From contig NZ_CP085173.1 of assembly GCF_020616555.1 (NCBI RefSeq), positions 1,922,001-1,986,000 on the forward strand: 64,000 nt of DNA, written 5' to 3'. Positions 41,769 to 50,592 of the stretch are shown in pieces. Every line of letters starts with the position of its first letter. Position 1 is the stretch's first letter. Position numbers and translations under genes: made by a program. Origin of the DNA: Streptomyces longhuiensis (GTDB lineage Bacteria > Actinomycetota > Actinomycetes > Streptomycetales > Streptomycetaceae). Under the pieces are notes generated by a model. That model saw nothing but the letters and a program-made list of their open reading frames with translations. It was not told where the DNA came from and made no database searches.

Positions 41769-42374
41769 TCAGCCCACGGAGTCGAGGAGCCGGGCGGTGT
41801 GCATCCGCCCGGCGTACTCGACGAGCCGGATCAGCACCTCCTTTCCCGAGTCGCGGTCACGGGCGTCGCACAGCACGACGGGGGTCCCGCGGTCGAGGTC
41901 GAGGGCACGCGACACTTCGAGGGCGCCGTAAGTACGGGCATGCGTGAAGCAGTTGACCGCCACCACGAACGGGATGCGGCGGTGCTCGAAGTAGTCCACG
42001 GCCGGGAAGCTGTCCTCGAGCCGGCGGGTGTCCGCGAGGACGACGGCGCCCAGCGCGCCCTGCGAGAGTTCGTCCCAGAGGAACCAGAAACGGTCCTGGC
42101 CCGGCGTGCCGAACAGGTAGAGCGACAGGCCGGAGCGGATGGTGATGCGGCCGAAGTCCATGGCGACGGTCGTCGTGGTCTTTCGCTCCACGGCTCCGGT
42201 GTCGTCCACGTTCTGGCCGAGCTCGCTGAGCAGTTCCTCGGTGCGCAGCGGTCGGATCTCGCTCACGGCGCCGACCAGGGTGGTCTTGCCCACCCCGAAT
42301 CCGCCCGCGACCAGGATCTTCAGAGCCAGGGCGGAGTTGTCGGCGTTCGTCTCTTCAGAGTGCTCGGAGGCCAT
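41769..42374 (-). CDS. cvnD: Conservon GTPase (CvnD-type)
   Basis: 201 residues. P-loop KILVAGGFGVGKTTLVGAVSEI at about 19-40, switch-2-like LYLFGTPGQDRFWFLWDEL, and an NKxD equivalent reading VVAVNCFTH (partly altered). Bacterial Rag/MglA-like small GTPase of the conservon. Last gene of the A-B-C-D set; its start lies within the end of the DUF742 gene (20-bp overlap). In known Streptomyces conservons these proteins form a membrane complex resembling a G-protein-coupled system that affects development and antibiotic production. Confidence 0.93.
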   Translation of the reverse strand: MASEHSEETNADNSALALKILVAGGFGVGKTTLVGAVSEIRPLRTEELLSELGQNVDDTGAVERKTTTTVAMDFGRITIRSGLSLYLFGTPGQDRFWFLWDELSQGALGAVVLADTRRLEDSFPAVDYFEHRRIPFVVAVNCFTHARTYGALEVSRALDLDRGTPVVLCDARDRDSGKEVLIRLVEYAGRMHTARLLDSVG

Positions 42375-42786
42375 CGATGACTTCCCTCAAGATCTTTTCG
42401 TCGGGTAGCTGAGCGGGCGGCACGGGCCGGCTGACCTTGACGCAACCCATGTCGAGAAGGTCGCCCAGGAGCACCCTGACCACCCCTACGGGGAGGTCGG
42501 TGCCCGCGGCGAGTTCGGCGACCGACTGCGTCTCGGTGCGGCACAGCTCGATGAGCGCCCTGTGCTCGGGGCCGAGTGCCGTGTCGTCGTCCTTGCCGGG
42601 CGCGGCCCCGTCGAGCTTGACGAGTGCGATCAGGTCGAACCGCACCCCTCTCGGCCCGGGTGAGGTGCGCCCGCCGGTCATCGCGTAGGGGCGGACCAGG
42701 GGCCCGGCCTCGTTGTCGTACCACTGGCTGCCCGACCGGTCCGGGCTGCCCTGTCCCTGGTCGTCCCTGTGCCCGTGATCGTTCAT
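42355..42786 (-). CDS. cvnC: Conservon DUF742 protein (CvnC-type)
   Basis: 143 residues. DUF742 features: GPLVRPYAMTGGRTSP near the start and a winged-helix-like C-terminal half (EHRALIELCRTETQSVAELAAGTDLPVGVVRVLLGDLLDMGCVKV). Possible DNA- or protein-binding adaptor in the conservon. Starts 16 bp after the LC7 stop and overlaps the GTPase gene by 20 bp, so co-translated. Confidence 0.93.
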   Translation of the reverse strand: MNDHGHRDDQGQGSPDRSGSQWYDNEAGPLVRPYAMTGGRTSPGPRGVRFDLIALVKLDGAAPGKDDDTALGPEHRALIELCRTETQSVAELAAGTDLPVGVVRVLLGDLLDMGCVKVSRPVPPAQLPDEKILREVIDGLRAL

Positions 42787-42802
42787 CGTCGTGGCCGCCC
42801 GG

Positions 42803-43240
42803 TCATCCGGCGGCGGGCGGATGCGCGGCGAACCGCGATGGGGTGTAGAGGTGTTCGCCGACCCGCTTGACCATGCGGGCCATCTCGTACGCGACGAGGC
42901 CGATGTCGGCGTCGGCCGCGCTGAGGACGGCGAGGCAGGAACCGTCGCCCGCGGCCGCGACGAAGAGGAAGCCGTCGTCCATCTCGACCATCGTCTGGCG
43001 GACTCCGCCCGCTCCGAAGTGCCGGCCGGCCCCCTTGGCGAGGCTGTGGAAGCCGGAGGCGACGGCGGCGAGGTGTTCGGCGTCCTCGCGGCCGAGCCCG
43101 TTCGACGCGCCGACGGCGAGCCCGTCGTTGGACAGGACGACCGCGTGCCTCAGCTGGGCCACGCGCTGCACCAGGTCGTCGAGGAGCCAGTCGAGTTCTC
43201 CGGACCGGGGCGCGGCGCCCGTGGTGGGGTCCTGGATCAT
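42803..43240 (-). CDS. cvnB: Conservon roadblock/LC7 protein (CvnB-type)
   Basis: 145 residues with one LC7 domain (LDWLLDDLVQRVAQLRHAVVLSNDGLAVGAS to GLVAYEMARMVKRVGEHL). LC7 proteins act on the partner GTPase and may form dimers. The ATG overlaps the stop of the histidine kinase gene (ATGA). A close paralogue lies 1.6 kb away at 40799-41197. Confidence 0.94.
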   Translation of the reverse strand: MIQDPTTGAAPRSGELDWLLDDLVQRVAQLRHAVVLSNDGLAVGASNGLGREDAEHLAAVASGFHSLAKGAGRHFGAGGVRQTMVEMDDGFLFVAAAGDGSCLAVLSAADADIGLVAYEMARMVKRVGEHLYTPSRFAAHPPAAG

Positions 43241-45816
43241 GTGAGATCTCCTTCGGTGGTGCTGTCGCTGCCGGGCACGGTTCCTGAGCCGGCTCCTGGT
43301 GGGCGGCCGCCGCCCCGGACCCAGCCGTCACGGAAGGCCGCCATGCGCTGCCGTGCCTGTTCGGGCGTCCGTGCATCGGGTTCCCGGTGCTGTGCGGAGC
43401 CGTTCTGCTCCTCGGGCCGCTCGCGCAGCTGAGGCGCGAGGCTCGCCTGCCGCACCCGCTTCGGCAGCCCGTCCGGTGATTCGTCGTCGGTGTTGTTGGC
43501 GTTGTTCGCGTTGTTCGCGTTGTTCGCGTTCGTCGCGTTGTTCGCGGGCTGCCTGTGCAGGCGCAGGGCGGTGACTCCCGGGGGCGGTGGGGCGTCGTGA
43601 GCCGTGTCGATGTCCGGCACGGCGTGTACGGCGGCGGCGATGGCGGGGCGTGGCCCCTGGGCGGGCACGGAGTTGCCGTTCATGTGAGGTGCTTCCGGGT
43701 CGGGCACGCGCGCGAAGTGGTGCTCCGTCGCGTGTTCCTGGGTGATGTCCGCCCGTTCCGGGGTTCCGACGTGCAGCAGGGGTGTGGGCAGCAGGACGAC
43801 CGTGGTGGTGCCGCCGTAGGGCGAGGTGCGCAGGTGCACCTTGATGTCGTGGCGGTGGGCGAGCCGGCTGACCACGAAGAGCCCGAGCCGGTCGCTGTCG
43901 AAGAGGTCGAGCGCTTCGGAGTGGGCGATGCGGTTGTTGGCCTCGGCGAGGGTCTCCTTGCCCATGCCGAGACCCCGGTCCTCGATCTCCAGGGCGTAGC
44001 CGTTTCCGACGGGTTCGCCGCTGACCCGCACCTTGGTGTGCGGTGGGGAGAACTGGGCGGCGTTCTCGACGAGTTCGGCCAGGAGGTGGGTGAGGTCGGC
44101 GACCGCCGCGCCCTGCACGGAGGCGGCGGGCAGTTGCCGTACCTCCACGCGCGCGTAGTCCTCAACTTCGGAGACGGCCGCGCGGACCACGTTGGTCAGC
44201 GAGACGGGGGTGCGCCAGGCGCGGCCCGGGGCGGCTCCGGAGAGGATGATCAGGCTTTCCGCGTGCCGCCTCATGCGGGTCGTGAGGTGGTCGAGGCGGA
44301 AGAGGTCGCTGAGTTCGTTCGGGTCCTCGGCCCTGCGTTCCATGGTGTCGAGGAGGCCGAGCTGACGGTGTACCAGGACCTGGCTGCGGCGGGCGAGGTT
44401 GACGAAGACCCCGGAGATCCCGCTGGCGAGTTCCGCGCGTTCGGCGGCGGCGCGCAGGGCTGCCCTGTGCACCGTGCCGAGCGCCTCGGCGACCTGTCCG
44501 GTCTCGTCCTCGGCGGGAGGTCCTTCCGGCGCCTCGGCGAGGACGTCGATCTCCTCGCCGGCGCGCAGTTTCCGCATGGCGTGCGGGAGTTTGCGCCGGG
44601 CGATCTCCAGGGCGCTGTTGCGCAGGCTGATCAGTTCGATGACCAGGCCACGGCCGATGCGTACGGAGATCACGAGGGAGGCGGCGACGGCCAGCAGGCC
44701 GAAGAGGACAGCGGCGCCCGCGGGCGTGAGCAGTCCGCGGGTGAACGGATCCGCCCGGACCCCGGCCGTGCGCGCCGCGTCCGTCTCGATCGAGCGGAAC
44801 CGGTTCTGCACGGTCGTGTGCGCGCTGTCCCAGGTGAGTGCGGGTGCCGCGGCGAGCGCCGCGCTGCCGGGGGTGGCGGCGAGCGCCTTGTCCTCGATGG
44901 CGCGTACGTCGCCGTACGCGCTTCCCTCCACGAGGTGGCGCCAGGCGGTCCGTTGCGGTGCAGGGAGGTCGGCGACGGCCGATTCGGCGAGGGTCCGCCG
45001 GGTGTCGACCGCCCCGGTGAACAGCCGCAGCCGTGCGCCGTCCAGGGAGCCGGCGAGTCGTGCGGCGCTGAGCAGGGAGTCCTCGCGGGCGAGCATCTCG
45101 CCGGACCGTGAGAACTCGAACAGCACGCGCGCGTCGGAGCCGAGACGGTCGTCCTGGATCCCGGTCACGGCGCCGGTCACGGCGAACGCCGAGTCGATCG
45201 TCTTCGTGTACTTCCCGTACGCGCCCTCCCAGCCGGTGCGCCGGCCTTGCACCGCGCTGCGCACGGAGCGCAGTTTCTCGGCGTCACTGACGAAAGCCGA
45301 GAGGCGCTCAGCGAGCCGGGCGGGCAGATCGGCCCCGTCCGCGACGGTGTTGCCGTCTCCGAGGCGGAGCTTCGCCACGGCCTTGTCGGTCGCCGAGCTG
45401 CGCTTCCTGAGGTCGTCACCGCGGTCGGCCGCCGGCTTGGCGGCGTAGGCGACGGCGGCGGCGCGTTCGGCCTGGAGCGCGGCGACCGCGTCGGTCACCG
45501 GGCCACGGACCGTGGAGTCGACCCGCTGCAACTGCCGCATGCGGGCGACGTCCTGGGCGGTGGTGACCGTCGCGTACGCCCACAGGGCGAGCAGCGAGAC
45601 GACGGGCACCATCAGGAGGCACACGATCTTGGCGCGGACGGTGCGGGGCCGCAGTCCTCGGCCTCCCGCGCGCGTGGGAGGCACGGTCGGGGCGGACGGG
45701 TCGTCCGCTGTGTGGTCCTCTTCCGCGGGCGGTCCGGCGTGCGCGCGCCGTCCGCGCGCCGGGGGCGCGGGCTTGGGCGGCGCGCCGTTGATGGGGGTCC
45801 TACGGGGTGTACGCAT
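43237..45816 (-). CDS. cvnA: Conservon sensor histidine kinase-like protein (CvnA-type) with nitrate/nitrite-sensing domain
   Basis: 859 residues. Long Pro/Arg-rich N-terminus, membrane helix about 63-83 (IVCLLMVPVVSLLALWAY), an extracellular all-helical NIT-type sensing domain (QDVARMRQLQRVDSTV to SIETDAARTAG), second helix about 360-385, HAMP-like linker, then a kinase ATPase domain (LAELVENAAQFSPPHTKVRV, EDRGLGMGKE, RLGLFVVSRLAHRH). The His phosphorylation box is not typical, as in other conservon kinases. The disordered C-tail has an Asn-rich repeat (NNATNANNANNANNANN). First gene of the four-gene conservon, 56 bp after an MHYT gene. Confidence 0.93.
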   Translation of the reverse strand: MRTPRRTPINGAPPKPAPPARGRRAHAGPPAEEDHTADDPSAPTVPPTRAGGRGLRPRTVRAKIVCLLMVPVVSLLALWAYATVTTAQDVARMRQLQRVDSTVRGPVTDAVAALQAERAAAVAYAAKPAADRGDDLRKRSSATDKAVAKLRLGDGNTVADGADLPARLAERLSAFVSDAEKLRSVRSAVQGRRTGWEGAYGKYTKTIDSAFAVTGAVTGIQDDRLGSDARVLFEFSRSGEMLAREDSLLSAARLAGSLDGARLRLFTGAVDTRRTLAESAVADLPAPQRTAWRHLVEGSAYGDVRAIEDKALAATPGSAALAAAPALTWDSAHTTVQNRFRSIETDAARTAGVRADPFTRGLLTPAGAAVLFGLLAVAASLVISVRIGRGLVIELISLRNSALEIARRKLPHAMRKLRAGEEIDVLAEAPEGPPAEDETGQVAEALGTVHRAALRAAAERAELASGISGVFVNLARRSQVLVHRQLGLLDTMERRAEDPNELSDLFRLDHLTTRMRRHAESLIILSGAAPGRAWRTPVSLTNVVRAAVSEVEDYARVEVRQLPAASVQGAAVADLTHLLAELVENAAQFSPPHTKVRVSGEPVGNGYALEIEDRGLGMGKETLAEANNRIAHSEALDLFDSDRLGLFVVSRLAHRHDIKVHLRTSPYGGTTTVVLLPTPLLHVGTPERADITQEHATEHHFARVPDPEAPHMNGNSVPAQGPRPAIAAAVHAVPDIDTAHDAPPPPGVTALRLHRQPANNATNANNANNANNANNTDDESPDGLPKRVRQASLAPQLRERPEEQNGSAQHREPDARTPEQARQRMAAFRDGWVRGGGRPPGAGSGTVPGSDSTTEGDLT

Positions 45817-45872
45817 GGCCTCCTCGCTCGTGGTGCGCTCGTGGTGGGAAGGGTCGTGGCGCCGGTCCGCCG

Positions 45873-46652
45873 TCAGCGTGCGACGCTCTCGACGGGCCGC
45901 TGGGCCGACGCGGAGGCCTCGCGCTCCCCCGTGGTGGGGGACAGCGCGACGAACGCGGACGTCAGGAAGAGGTAGGACCCGAGGCCGACGGCGAGGGGGA
46001 AGATGAACTGCATCGCCGTGGCCCCGGACAGGGCCGCTGCGGAGGGTGCGACCTTCACGCTCACCGCCATCATTCCGGTGTAGTGCATGCTGCTCACCGC
46101 GCCGCCCATGACGAGGGAGGCGACCGCGACAGCGGCGGGCGACTTGATGTTGAGTCCGGCCCAGAGGGCGGCCGTCGCGGCGACGACGGCGATGGCGACG
46201 GAGAGCCCCACGAGCAGCGGGTCGTACCGCACCTGGCCGTGCAGGCGCAGCGCAGCCATGCCCAGGTAGTGCATGCTCGCGACGCCGAGTCCCGTGGTGA
46301 GCCCGCCGAGGGCGAGGGCGCGGTTGCGGTCGCGGTCGCGGCTGTAGCCGACGGCGAAGACGCCGACGCCCACGACGGCCACGGCGACGACCAGGCTGAG
46401 GACGGTGAGCGGCACGTCGTAGCGGATCTCCGTGCCGGTGACGCCGAAGCCGAGCATCGCCACGAAGTGCATCGTCCAGATGCCCGTGCCGATCGCGGAC
46501 GCCGCGGTGATCAGCCAGTTGCGCCGCGAACGGCCGGTGGCGCCGAGGGCGCGGACGGTGCAGCGCAGACCGAGCGCGGCACCGATGGAGGCCATCACGT
46601 ATGACAGCACGGGGGTAAGCCAGCCGAAGGTGGCGTGGTCCAGGTGTCCCAT
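45873..46652 (-). CDS. MHYT-domain integral membrane sensor
   Basis: 259 residues, seven predicted helices. Three MHYT-type motifs are seen: WTMHFVAMLGF, ASMHYLGMAAL and SSMHYTGMMAV, each putting Met and His at the outer membrane face where they may bind copper or heme-like cofactors and sense O2, CO or NO (family proposal). There is no attached output domain. It lies 56 bp upstream of the conservon kinase on the same strand, so it could feed signals to that complex. Confidence 0.93.
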   Translation of the reverse strand: MGHLDHATFGWLTPVLSYVMASIGAALGLRCTVRALGATGRSRRNWLITAASAIGTGIWTMHFVAMLGFGVTGTEIRYDVPLTVLSLVVAVAVVGVGVFAVGYSRDRDRNRALALGGLTTGLGVASMHYLGMAALRLHGQVRYDPLLVGLSVAIAVVAATAALWAGLNIKSPAAVAVASLVMGGAVSSMHYTGMMAVSVKVAPSAAALSGATAMQFIFPLAVGLGSYLFLTSAFVALSPTTGEREASASAQRPVESVAR

Positions 46653-46877
46653 GGCTCCGGGACGCTAGACCTCTCGGGGGCGCGCAACTGGGGCGCGTTT
46701 CGAAAGCTGCTGGAATATGACAGAGAGACGCGCGTGAACGATCGCGTCAGGCTCGAACATGTGCACCGTCCGCGCATGCGGCGGTTTCGGTTCGCATCGG
46801 TTCTCATCGGTCGCATGCGGAGTTTTCGATACCTCACACCCGACCACGCGCGTCCGCACGCGAGAGATCATGGAGCC

Positions 46878-47477
46878 ATGAGCGACGACCACACGCACGT
46901 ACAGGAGTTCTTCTCGACCCGCGCGGCCCACTGGGACACACGGTTCCCCGACGACGGTCCGCGCTTCGAGGCGGCCGTCGCCGAGCTGGGGCTCCGCGCG
47001 GGCGACCGGGTGCTCGACGCGGGATGCGGCACGGGACGCGCCCTGCCGGCGCTCAGGGACGCCGTGGGACCTTCGGGGGCCGTACTCGGAGTCGACCTGA
47101 CGCCCGCGATGCTGGAGGCCGCCGTGCGAGCGGGACGGGATCGCGCCGGCTCGCTGATGCTCGCCGACGTGACGCGCCTGCCCGTACGGTCCGGGTCGCT
47201 CGACGCCGTCTTCGGTTCGGGCCTTGTCGCGCACCTGCCCCAACCTCAGGAGAATCTGCGGGAGTTGGCGAGGGTGGTGCGCCCGGGTGGACTCCTCGCG
47301 CTGTTCCACCCCATCGGGCGGGCGGCACTGGCCGCGCGACAGGGCCGCGAGCTCACCCCGGACGACCTGCGGGCCGAACCGAACCTGCGCTCACTGCTGG
47401 CCGGTTCGGGTTGGCGGATGACGTCGTACGCGGATGAGGACGCCCGCTTCCTGGCGCTGGCGGAGCGCCTGGACTAA
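46878..47477 (+). CDS. Class I SAM-dependent methyltransferase
   Basis: 199 residues. Methyltransferase-11-like: motif I VLDAGCGTGRALPAL (about 36-50), motif II GVDLTPAMLEAAV, LMLADVTRLPVRSGSLDAVFGSGLVAHLPQP, and RVVRPGGLLALFHPIGR. TGGAG ribosome site. The substrate is unknown. Its TAA overlaps the TAG of the convergent hydrolase gene by two bases. The 225 bp upstream (46653-46877) contains CGCATGCG-type repeats around 46775-46820 but no gene. Confidence 0.92.
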   Translation: MSDDHTHVQEFFSTRAAHWDTRFPDDGPRFEAAVAELGLRAGDRVLDAGCGTGRALPALRDAVGPSGAVLGVDLTPAMLEAAVRAGRDRAGSLMLADVTRLPVRSGSLDAVFGSGLVAHLPQPQENLRELARVVRPGGLLALFHPIGRAALAARQGRELTPDDLRAEPNLRSLLAGSGWRMTSYADEDARFLALAERLD

Positions 47478-48256
47478 CGCGTTCCGGGCGACGCGAGAGC
47501 GGGGTCCGCGACCGCCGCGGCGAAGGCCTCCGCGTTGTCGAACATGACGTTGTGCCCGGCGTCGGGCACGGTGCGCACGCGTACACCCGCGGCCTCGAGG
47601 CCCGCGCGGTCCGCGAGTTCACCGCTGCGCGCACCCTGCAGATACAGCCGGTCGATGTCCAGGTCCATGAGCATCTGCCGCATGGTGGGGCGGGTGCCCT
47701 GGGCGAGTCCGACGGCGGTGCGGTGCAGGGCGAGAGGGTCCGCGAGACGCATGGTGGCCGCCCACAGGGGACCGACCTTGGCGAGCACGCGCGCGTGGCC
47801 GACGCCGTTGACGTACTCGTCCTCTCCATAGGAGGCGATTCCACTGCTGCCCTCCACGCGGGGAGGGTACGGGTCGAGGTTCGCCTCGGTGAGCACGAGC
47901 CGTGAGACGAGGTCCCGGCGGCGGTGGGCGAGAACGATCGCCACGGCGCCGCCCATGCTGTGCGCGACGAGCTCGGCCCCGGACACGCCGGCCGCGTCGA
48001 GAGCGGCCGCCAGAGCATCGGCGTGGTCGTCCAGCGAGTACCCGAAGTCGGCGGGCCGGTCGCTGATGCCGTGCCCCGGCAGATCGACGAACAGCGAGCG
48101 CCGGCCCGCGAGTTCGGGCCTGCCTGCGATGTGCGCGTGGTAGACGGTCGAGGCGGACCCCAGCCCATGGACGTACACCAGCGGAGCCCCGTCCCCGTCG
48201 GCCTCGACCCAGCGGATACAGCTCCCCTGCGAGTCGAACCGAGCCTGCTTCATCAT
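47474..48256 (-). CDS. Alpha/beta hydrolase
   Basis: 260 residues from ATG 48256 (ATG 48253 is also possible), GGGAG ribosome site; upstream in-frame ATGs lie in the operator region and are rejected. Fold marks: oxyanion region VYVHGLGSAST, FVDLPGHGISDRP, nucleophile elbow AHSMGGAVAIV, and catalytic His in DAGHNVMFDN. Typical esterase/lyase-like hydrolase of small substrates. Divergent from a PadR regulator with an operator between them, so it is probably the regulated target. Confidence 0.92.
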   Translation of the reverse strand: MMKQARFDSQGSCIRWVEADGDGAPLVYVHGLGSASTVYHAHIAGRPELAGRRSLFVDLPGHGISDRPADFGYSLDDHADALAAALDAAGVSGAELVAHSMGGAVAIVLAHRRRDLVSRLVLTEANLDPYPPRVEGSSGIASYGEDEYVNGVGHARVLAKVGPLWAATMRLADPLALHRTAVGLAQGTRPTMRQMLMDLDIDRLYLQGARSGELADRAGLEAAGVRVRTVPDAGHNVMFDNAEAFAAAVADPALASPGTR

Positions 48257-48319
48257 GCGCTCCCACTCCCTCTCCCCAGCAACCGCACGACCCCGCTCTT
48301 GCGAGGCGCCCCGTAGAGC

Positions 48320-48354
48320 ATACATCGGTGCCGATGTATTACCAGACCGATGTA
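48320..48354. promoter_or_regulatory. PadR-type operator between the hydrolase and padR genes
   Basis: ATACATCGG (48320-48328), TG, CCGATGTAT (48331-48339): a perfect 9-bp dyad. A third half-site CCGATGTA repeats at 48347-48354, one and a half helical turns on. ACAT/ATGT dyads are the known style of PadR binding sites. It is 64 bp from the hydrolase start and 50 bp from the padR start. Confidence 0.75.
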
Positions 48355-48389
48355 CAACGGATCCGGAGAGAGTGCGGCACAATAGGGGC

Positions 48390-48920
48390 ATGCTGGAACT
48401 CGCCATCCTCGGCTTCCTCTACGACGCGCCCCTGCACGGATACGAGCTGCGCAAACGGATCACGGCACTGACCGGCCACGTGCGACCCGTCGCCGAGAGC
48501 ACGCTCTATCCGGCGATCAAGCGCCTGGAGAAGGCGGGCCTGCTCACCCGCGAGACACAGCCGGGGTCGGTCGCGGCCCAGCGCCACGTCCTCAACCTCA
48601 CGACAGCGGGCCGGGACGAGCTCCGCGGCAGGCTGGCGGAGCCCGGCCGGGCCGACATCACCGACGAGAACCGCTGGTTCACGGTCCTCGCGTTCCTGCG
48701 GCACCTAGACGACCCGGCGGCGCAGGCGACCGTGCTCGCGCGCAGGCTGGCGTTCCTGGAGGAACCGGCCAGCTTCTTCTACGAAGGTGAACGCCCCCTG
48801 CGCGCGGAGGAGTTGGACGACCCGTTCCGTCGCGGCATCCTCACCGTCGCCCGCGCGACCAGCCGGGCCGAACTGGCCTGGCTGCGCTCCACCCTCACGG
48901 ACTTGCGAGCACGCGCCTAG
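48390..48920 (+). CDS. PadR family transcriptional regulator
   Basis: 176 residues. Starts MLELAILGFLYDAPLHGYELRKRI, the PadR winged helix, with recognition helix STLYPAIKRLEKAGLL and wing RHVLNLTTAGRDELR, then a longer C-terminal dimerisation domain (Vir_Act_alpha_C-like, ENRWFTVLAFLRHLDDPAAQATVLARRLAFLEE). AATAGGGGC before ATG. Likely represses itself and the divergent hydrolase. Confidence 0.94.
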   Translation: MLELAILGFLYDAPLHGYELRKRITALTGHVRPVAESTLYPAIKRLEKAGLLTRETQPGSVAAQRHVLNLTTAGRDELRGRLAEPGRADITDENRWFTVLAFLRHLDDPAAQATVLARRLAFLEEPASFFYEGERPLRAEELDDPFRRGILTVARATSRAELAWLRSTLTDLRARA

Positions 48921-49006
48921 ACAAAACCCTTCTGGCGCTCGAACTCCCGCTCTACGTTGAGGAGGTGACGCACCGTCGCACACCACGCAGGGGGAAGGTG
49001 GCGTAC

Positions 49007-49303
49007 ATGTTCGACAGACTCCGCAAGGTCCTGGCCACACGGGCACCGGCCGGCGCGAGCGTCGCGGCACCGCCGCGCAAGCGGCCGCCCAACCTCTTCG
49101 AGGCGGCGGCCACCTATGTGTCGGCATCCGTCGAGGATGACGAGGACAGGATCACCGAGGCCGCGACCTGGGTGTCTCCGGAGGCTTTGACGTTCGGCAT
49201 CAACGAACTCGCGTGCCGCGCGGTCGTCGCGCTCGCACGGGAACGCGACGAATCGCCCGAGGTGGTGGCACGGGCGCTGCTCGGCCTGCCCGCCACCACC
49301 TGA
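49007..49303 (+). CDS. Hypothetical 98-aa protein
   Basis: ATG 49007 is preceded by GGGGGAAGG at a good distance; a GTG at 48965 would add 14 basic residues. A basic N-terminus (MFDRLRKVLATRAPAG, PPRKRPP) is followed by an acidic helical part (ATYVSASVEDDEDRITEAATWV) and FGINELACRAVVALARERDESPEVVARALLGL. No signal peptide or membrane helix. Not recognised. It lies 86 bp after padR on the same strand. Confidence 0.7.
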   Translation: MFDRLRKVLATRAPAGASVAAPPRKRPPNLFEAAATYVSASVEDDEDRITEAATWVSPEALTFGINELACRAVVALARERDESPEVVARALLGLPATT

Positions 49304-49482
49304 CCCGCGACTCCCGCCGGCCCTCCACGGGAGGCACACGAAGTGCGCACGGGATCTTGGCATGGTCCGCCCACCGAGTGCCACACCGGGTCCCCTGGGA
49401 GAATTTCCAGCTCAACGCCCTCGACGATCTCCACCGCGAGTGGTTAGGGTGCGCCGACGGACGAAGCTCAGGGGAGGCTGGC

Positions 49483-50418
49483 ATGGCCGGGACGGACGAC
49501 GCGGTCGCCGCCGGGGACGACGCGCTGTACGTATTGACGGCGGTGTTGCTGACCCCTGCGAAGTTCCCCAGTGTGCTCGGGGACGACTACCCGGAGGCAT
49601 GCGCCGCGCTCGGGCTCGCACCCCTCGCCGACGGGTACGGGCTCATACTCGGGCAGGACGGGGCGGGGGCGCGCTGGACGGTCGTCATCGACGACGTGTC
49701 CCTGGTTGCCGTCGCCATCGCGTCCTGGGACTGCGGCATGGAGTACGAGTTGTCGCCCGACGAGCGGACGGTGGTCTCGGCCCTGCCGGGGTGGCCGCTC
49801 GCCCTGTCCGTGTCCGCGCCGGGCGTCCCCGACCCGCACGACCCGGAACACGACCCCGAGATCATGGACGGTCCGCCCCTCACCCCGCCGAACACGGAGA
49901 CGTGGGGCCCGGCCCAACGCCGCCTCGGCGCCGACGAGATCGCCCTCCAGTGGGCCTCCTGGCGGGAGCAGATCGACGACAGCGCGTTCCTGACGGACGA
50001 CGCGGGCGGCGCCTCCGGTGCGGAGGGGGCCGACGGCGCGAACGCCGACGGCCCCGACAGTGCGGACGCCCCCACCACCACCGCTCCCGGCGACGCCGCC
50101 ACGGCCACCGCCTCCGGAAGCGACAGCGAGGCGCAGAGCACCCGCGCCTCGCACGCCGGCATCCGGCGGGTCCTGTCCGAGGTGCGCGCCTACGTGGACA
50201 GTCCTCCGCCCCTGGGCCGTGTCCGTTCGGCGTTCGCGTCCGGCGATGCCCGGACGCTCCGGGCCGACGGTCCCGGCTGGTCGATGGTGGCCCGGACGGA
50301 CGACATCGCGTTCGTGCTCCTGGACGACGAGCCCGGTGAGGTGCTGCCCGTGGGGCGGGGCCCCGAGCTGCCCGGCCTCCTGGAAGCGCTCGACAAGATG
50401 GCCGTGCGCCCCTCCTGA
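49483..50418 (+). CDS. Hypothetical 311-aa protein with disordered linker
   Basis: Clear ribosome site GGGGAGG before ATG 49483. The N-terminal domain (about 1-165) is mixed alpha/beta with VVIDDVSLVAVAIASWDCGMEYELSPDERTVVSALPGWPLALSV. A Gly/Ala/Asp/Thr linker spans about 180-225, and a compact C-terminal domain (GIRRVLSEVRAYVDSPPPLGRVRSAFASGD, WSMVARTDDIAFVLLDDEPGEVLPV) ends it. Soluble and acidic. I do not recognise the family. The 179 bp before it and the 174 bp after it hold no gene. Confidence 0.75.
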   Translation: MAGTDDAVAAGDDALYVLTAVLLTPAKFPSVLGDDYPEACAALGLAPLADGYGLILGQDGAGARWTVVIDDVSLVAVAIASWDCGMEYELSPDERTVVSALPGWPLALSVSAPGVPDPHDPEHDPEIMDGPPLTPPNTETWGPAQRRLGADEIALQWASWREQIDDSAFLTDDAGGASGAEGADGANADGPDSADAPTTTAPGDAATATASGSDSEAQSTRASHAGIRRVLSEVRAYVDSPPPLGRVRSAFASGDARTLRADGPGWSMVARTDDIAFVLLDDEPGEVLPVGRGPELPGLLEALDKMAVRPS

Positions 50419-50592
50419 CCCCTCCCGCAGCAGGCCACCCGGCCCGCTGCGCGCAGGTCGTCCCAAACCCCCGCCCCACATAACGCTCCCCTCCTCCATG
50501 TGGCGCCGGCCCATGGCCCGGTGACTGGTCCCGCCCGCACGATGGCCCCGCTCGTCACCCTTGCCGGTCCCTCGTCGTCGCGGAGGCTCACC

